DNA of 34,553 nucleotides from assembly GCA_023388195.1 (NCBI GenBank), contig JAEWGR010000145.1, positions 1-34,553 on the forward strand, read 5' to 3'. The translations under genes and the position numbers were made by a program. This DNA is from Bacillota bacterium (GTDB lineage: Bacteria > Bacillota > Negativicutes > Sporomusales > Sporomusaceae). How positions within the stretch are numbered: the first letter of the stretch is position 1; each line of letters starts with the position of its first letter. This document shows positions 31,501 to 34,553 of the stretch, one piece after another. The notes below the pieces were generated by a model. That model was not told where the DNA came from and ran no database searches. It saw only the letters and a program-made list of their open reading frames with translations.

Positions 31501-32451
31501 ATGCTAAAAATTTACCGCAGCAACTGTACGCGTCTATTTGAATTAACACTGCAGACCCTTGAAAAGGGTGCCTGGCTCAAACTTATAAACCCGACCCCGG
31601 AAGAACTTGAACAAGTGGCGGCAGCCACCGGCAGCCCGCTGGATTTTCTGAAAGCGGCTCTGGATGAAGAAGAACGTTCCCGTATTGAGCTTGATGAAGA
31701 TTCTATGCTGGTCATTACCAATATTCCGGTTACCCGTGGCCACGACAGCTACGACGCTTTGCCATTAGGCATCGTTTTGACACCCGAATTTATCATCACC
31801 ATTTGTTTGGAAGCCAACGATGTGCTGGCTGATTTTAATTCGGAAAATGCACGGGCTTTCAGTACTTTTAAAAAAACCCGCTTCCTTTTTCAGATCTTAT
31901 ACAAATCGGCGGCCCTCTATCTAAAATATCTAAAACAGATTAACCGCCGCACCGATGAGATTGAGCGCTATTTACGGCGGTCAATGCAAAATAAGGAAAT
32001 ATTTCAGCTCCTGGAGCTGCAAAAAGGCTTAACCTATTTTGCCGCCTCCTTACGTTCTAACGGTATTGTCCTTGAAAAACTGCTCAGACTGCGTTCCACC
32101 AGTCAGGTACAGCACCTTATCAAGATCTACGAAGAAGACGAGGATCTTTTAGAAGATGTTATCATCGAAAACAAGCAGGCCATTGAAATGGTTGAGATGT
32201 ACAGCCGCATCTTGAATGGCATGATGGATACCTTCACCTCCATCATTTCCAACAATCTTAACCGGGTTATGAAATTCCTGGCTTCGATGACCATTATACT
32301 GGCAATTCCGACAATGGTAGCCAGTTTTATGGGCATGAATGTTGATATACCGCTGAGTGGCAGCCCGGGCGGCTTTTCTATCACACTGCTGTTTGCCGGA
32401 GCCGTTACCGCCCTTAGTGCTTTTGGATTGTGGCGGAAAGATATGTTTTAA
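31501..32451 (+). CDS. corA: CorA-family magnesium/divalent cation transporter
   Basis: Pentameric Mg2+ (or Co2+/Ni2+) channel in the cytoplasmic membrane. From the ATG at 31501 it is 316 residues, the usual length; AAGGGGGAG sits seven bases upstream. The reading frame extends to 31399 but that part lies in the leader. A soluble N-terminal domain with a long stalk helix leads to two C-terminal membrane segments. The signature GMN motif is at 278-280 in MASFMGMNVDIP, followed by helix 2 and the short basic tail RKDMF. The loop after GMN is SGSPGGF, shorter in acidic residues than classic CorA. Expression is probably leader-controlled. Confidence 0.94.
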   Translation: MLKIYRSNCTRLFELTLQTLEKGAWLKLINPTPEELEQVAAATGSPLDFLKAALDEEERSRIELDEDSMLVITNIPVTRGHDSYDALPLGIVLTPEFIITICLEANDVLADFNSENARAFSTFKKTRFLFQILYKSAALYLKYLKQINRRTDEIERYLRRSMQNKEIFQLLELQKGLTYFAASLRSNGIVLEKLLRLRSTSQVQHLIKIYEEDEDLLEDVIIENKQAIEMVEMYSRILNGMMDTFTSIISNNLNRVMKFLASMTIILAIPTMVASFMGMNVDIPLSGSPGGFSITLLFAGAVTALSAFGLWRKDMF

Positions 32452-32466
32452 TAGATTAATTTGTGT

Positions 32467-32498
32467 AAAAGCCGGGGAGATAACCCCGGTTTTTTTTG
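32467..32498 (+). terminator. Rho-independent terminator of corA
   Basis: CCGGGG-AGATAA-CCCCGG stem followed by eight or more T, 20 bases after the corA stop codon. Confidence 0.93.
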
Positions 32499-32610
32499 TT
32501 TTATAGGCTATTAATAGGGATATTTTTGATTATTAACTGGAAAAGGGCAGGAAATTATTCCTATTACGCGAAATACTAAAATCATGAAAAATTGGAGAGG
32601 AATGGTTTCC

Positions 32611-33477
32611 GTGTCAAAAAAGAATATCCCCGTCTTACTACTTATTGTCTTTTTGTTCACCTGCTTCGTAGGGGTTATGAGCCCATCTACCGCCTGGGCC
32701 GGGGAAAAAAAGCGCATCGGCATTGTAGATTTTGAAAATGCTTCCCAGGTTTCAGACCGGGCGATGGGAAGAGGTGTTTGCGATACCCTGGTAAACGAAC
32801 TGGTAAAAAACAAATCTTATCTGGTAATCGAGCGTGAGCAACTGGCTCAGATGATGAGGGAGAAAAAGCTGGGGCTTGACGGGTTCAGCACCGGACCTTC
32901 TCAATATGTTAAATTTGACGGCCTCGACTATCTGGTCGTTGGCAAGATCGTGGAAGCCGGTGCCCAACAGGTTAATCTCTTCGGGTTAGCAACGCAAACA
33001 CAAGTCAAGGTGGTTTTATCGGTCCGCATGATTGACGCCAACAGCGGCAATATTTTATGGGCTGATCAGGCAGATGGTATCGTATCAATGGGTTCTCTTA
33101 ACGATAACAGCGGCCGTGCCATTTACGCGCAGGGCCAGAGCAACTCGGCGTTTTCAGAAGCAGCCCGCAAAGCCGTGATCAAAGTGGTAGACAAAATCAA
33201 TCAGGTTAACCCCCTGGAAGGTTTTGTGGTGCAGACCTCCGGTAAAAAAGTATACATTGACCTGGGCCGCGAGCAAGGCGTGCAACCTGGCCAATCCTAT
33301 ATCGTTTTCCGTGAAGGCAAGCTGATCACCCATCCCGTGACCGGCCGGATTCTGGGAGCGGAGAAGTTTGACATTGCCACAATCAAAATTTGCAATGTCG
33401 AAAATGATATGGCCATTGGTGATGTGCAGGGTTCTGCTATCGGCATTCAGGCCGGCGACAAAATAAGAAAGAAATAG
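32611..33477 (+). CDS. Secreted CsgG-like protein with FlgT-C-like C-terminal domain
   Basis: Envelope protein of about 288 residues with a signal peptide (VLLLIVFLFTCFVGVM then STAWA cleavage site). No lipobox fits the Cys, so it is probably a soluble exported protein. The CsgG/LpoB-like fold is seen in KKRIGIVDFENAS, DTLVNELVKNKSYLVIEREQ, YLVVGKIVEAG and VRMIDANSGNILW. The C-terminal region, YIDLGREQGVQPGQSYIVFR, resembles the last domain of flagellar FlgT. I chose GTG at 32611, 10 bases from GGAGAGG; ATGs at 32584 and 32602 are alternatives. The next gene, 19 nt on, carries the other FlgT-like domains. Role in outer-membrane or flagellar H-ring-like structure is inference. Confidence 0.82.
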   Translation: MSKKNIPVLLLIVFLFTCFVGVMSPSTAWAGEKKRIGIVDFENASQVSDRAMGRGVCDTLVNELVKNKSYLVIEREQLAQMMREKKLGLDGFSTGPSQYVKFDGLDYLVVGKIVEAGAQQVNLFGLATQTQVKVVLSVRMIDANSGNILWADQADGIVSMGSLNDNSGRAIYAQGQSNSAFSEAARKAVIKVVDKINQVNPLEGFVVQTSGKKVYIDLGREQGVQPGQSYIVFREGKLITHPVTGRILGAEKFDIATIKICNVENDMAIGDVQGSAIGIQAGDKIRKK

Positions 33478-33496
33478 GTTACCCAAGGATTAGGTG

Positions 33497-34553
33497 GTGA
33501 AAGTTTTGCAAAGACTCATTTTGATTATAACCATGGCCGTCCTGAGTTTATTTCTAGTCATGCCGCTGGCGCTGGCCAGGGAGGTTACCGTCCAGGGCTA
33601 TGGACTTAATAGAGAAGAAGCCGTTAATGATGCTCTGCGCAATGCGGTTGAGCAGGCGGTTGGCACCCTGGTTGATGCCCAGACACTTGTCCAAAATGCC
33701 GAGGTCGTCCGGGACGAGATCTATACAAAATCCCGCGGGTTCGTTCAGGACTGGACCATTGTCAGCGAGCACAACCAGTCAGGGCAAACCATTGTGACCG
33801 CCCGCGTTCAGGTTGATACCAATCCGAACTCCCGGTTAATGGGGCAGTTGCAGCGCTTAAAGCTGATTGAGCAGGGATTGCGTGATCCGCGTATTGGGGT
33901 CATCATCCCGGAATACCATCTTTCAGCACGAATACCGGATCCTGCCGGCGAAACCGCCATTATTAAAAAATTAATTGAAGCCGGCTTCAGCCGGCTGGTT
34001 GATGCCCGGCAAATCCAGAATATCCGTTATACCAATACCGTCAAATCACTCATCCAGGGCAACCGTGATGAAGCCCTGGCCTTTGCCAGCAGCCAGGGGC
34101 TTGACTATATCATTGTTGGGGAGGCTTTCAGTACCCGCAATAGCTTCCAGTACGGCCTGGTATCCTGCGGGGCCCGGCTGGAGGCAAAAATTATAAAGGC
34201 CGATACCGGTGAAGTCATTGCTACCAACGGTCTGTATGGTACAGGCGTCCATTCGTCCGAATTTATTGCGGCCAAATTAGCGCTCACTGAAGCCGGGGAA
34301 AAGATGGGCGATTATATGGTCCAACAGCTCATGGCCTTTGCCAGTAATCCGGAAAAGGGGGTGCAGCTGGTCGTAAAAGGGATTACCAGTTACACCAAGG
34401 TCAGCCTGCTGGAAAACGATCTCAGGCAGCTACGCGGTGTCAAAAATGTGTATGTGCGCAGTTATAACGGCGGCATTGTAACCCTCGACATCAACTATAC
34501 CTATGCCCCCAAAACCCTGGCCAGTGAACTGGAGAAACTAAGTGACATTAATC
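33497..34553 (+). CDS. FlgT/LPP20-like envelope protein, N-terminal part (runs off right edge)
   Basis: At least 352 residues, open at the right edge. It starts with a signal peptide (LILIITMAVLSLFLVMPLALA). The FlgT N-terminal (LPP20-like) motif follows: VTVQGYGLNREEAVNDALRN with AVEQAVGTLV (about 31-60). A TolB/CsgG-like middle domain runs from about 130 to 280 (RIGVIIPEYH, LDYIIVGEAF, AKIIKADTGEVIATN). A further domain, VQLVVKGITSYTKVSLLEN onward, is unassigned. GTG at 33497 has AAGGA seven bases upstream; GTG at 33494 and TTG at 33506 are possible. Same operon as the CsgG-like gene. Such proteins support a diderm envelope. Confidence 0.8.
   Translation, partial: MKVLQRLILIITMAVLSLFLVMPLALAREVTVQGYGLNREEAVNDALRNAVEQAVGTLVDAQTLVQNAEVVRDEIYTKSRGFVQDWTIVSEHNQSGQTIVTARVQVDTNPNSRLMGQLQRLKLIEQGLRDPRIGVIIPEYHLSARIPDPAGETAIIKKLIEAGFSRLVDARQIQNIRYTNTVKSLIQGNRDEALAFASSQGLDYIIVGEAFSTRNSFQYGLVSCGARLEAKIIKADTGEVIATNGLYGTGVHSSEFIAAKLALTEAGEKMGDYMVQQLMAFASNPEKGVQLVVKGITSYTKVSLLENDLRQLRGVKNVYVRSYNGGIVTLDINYTYAPKTLASELEKLSDIN

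Noticed and set aside
1..34553. CRISPR array, insertion sequence, prophage or integrative element
   Set aside because: No regularly spaced repeats, transposase, integrase or attachment-site pair was seen; gene content is ordinary chromosomal.

Overview
The window looks like a chromosomal segment of a spore-forming, diderm, anaerobic Firmicute of the Negativicutes (Sporomusa/Pelosinus type). The sequence supports this with an alpha/beta-type small acid-soluble spore protein, a Spo0E-like phosphatase, a DacF-type carboxypeptidase and a SpoVD-like penicillin-binding protein. There are also an [FeFe] hydrogenase, nickel-hydrogenase maturation genes hypA/hypB, and CsgG/FlgT-like envelope proteins of the kind expected in cells with an outer membrane. 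The genus is inferred; no 16S or marker gene is present.

Layout. 1-8.6 kb: a minus-strand glycogen cluster in transcription order glgC2-glgB-glgC-glgD-glgA-glgP (glgP runs off the left edge), with two GlgC paralogues flanking glgB. 8.9-11.4 kb: a secreted glucosaminidase-fold protein and a monomeric [FeFe] hydrogenase. 11.6-14.8 kb: a zinc-ribbon protein, a polysaccharide deacetylase, DacF and CheR. 15-20.7 kb: an alanine block with alanine dehydrogenase, two closely similar APC permeases and alanine racemase. 20.8-22.6 kb: hypA-hypB-spo0E-like on the minus strand, divergent from the SASP gene. 22.6-27.4 kb: a PolX/PHP protein, a PASTA-tailed PBP and a TerC-family membrane protein. 27.7-30.5 kb: a small hypothetical protein, an alpha/beta hydrolase and a TIM-barrel protein behind a cobalamin riboswitch. 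30.6-30.9 kb: two tRNA-Ser genes. 31-34.5 kb: a 38-residue small protein, a CorA transporter with an elaborate leader, a CsgG-like protein and a FlgT-like protein cut by the right edge.

Most interesting signals. (1) The alanine dehydrogenase gene and the permease gene upstream of it each have a sigma-54 (-24/-12) promoter preceded by the same GGAAAY-N4-GTTTCC palindrome, which points to an alanine-catabolism regulon run by an enhancer-binding protein not in the window. The ald sigma-54 promoter is also centred inside a perfect 13-bp inverted repeat. (2) The PolX protein has lost all three polymerase carboxylates but keeps its PHP nuclease motifs. (3) The corA leader encodes a candidate acidic/proline-rich leader peptide overlapping mutually exclusive pairings that could hide or free the corA ribosome binding site. 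(4) A B12 riboswitch with its own terminator controls a TIM-barrel protein of unknown function, preceded by an overlapping 35-codon ORF. (5) FlgT-like domains are distributed over two adjacent genes.

All calls come from reading the sequence; no database search was run. Several start codons were moved from the longest reading frame to the one served by a Shine-Dalgarno sequence.
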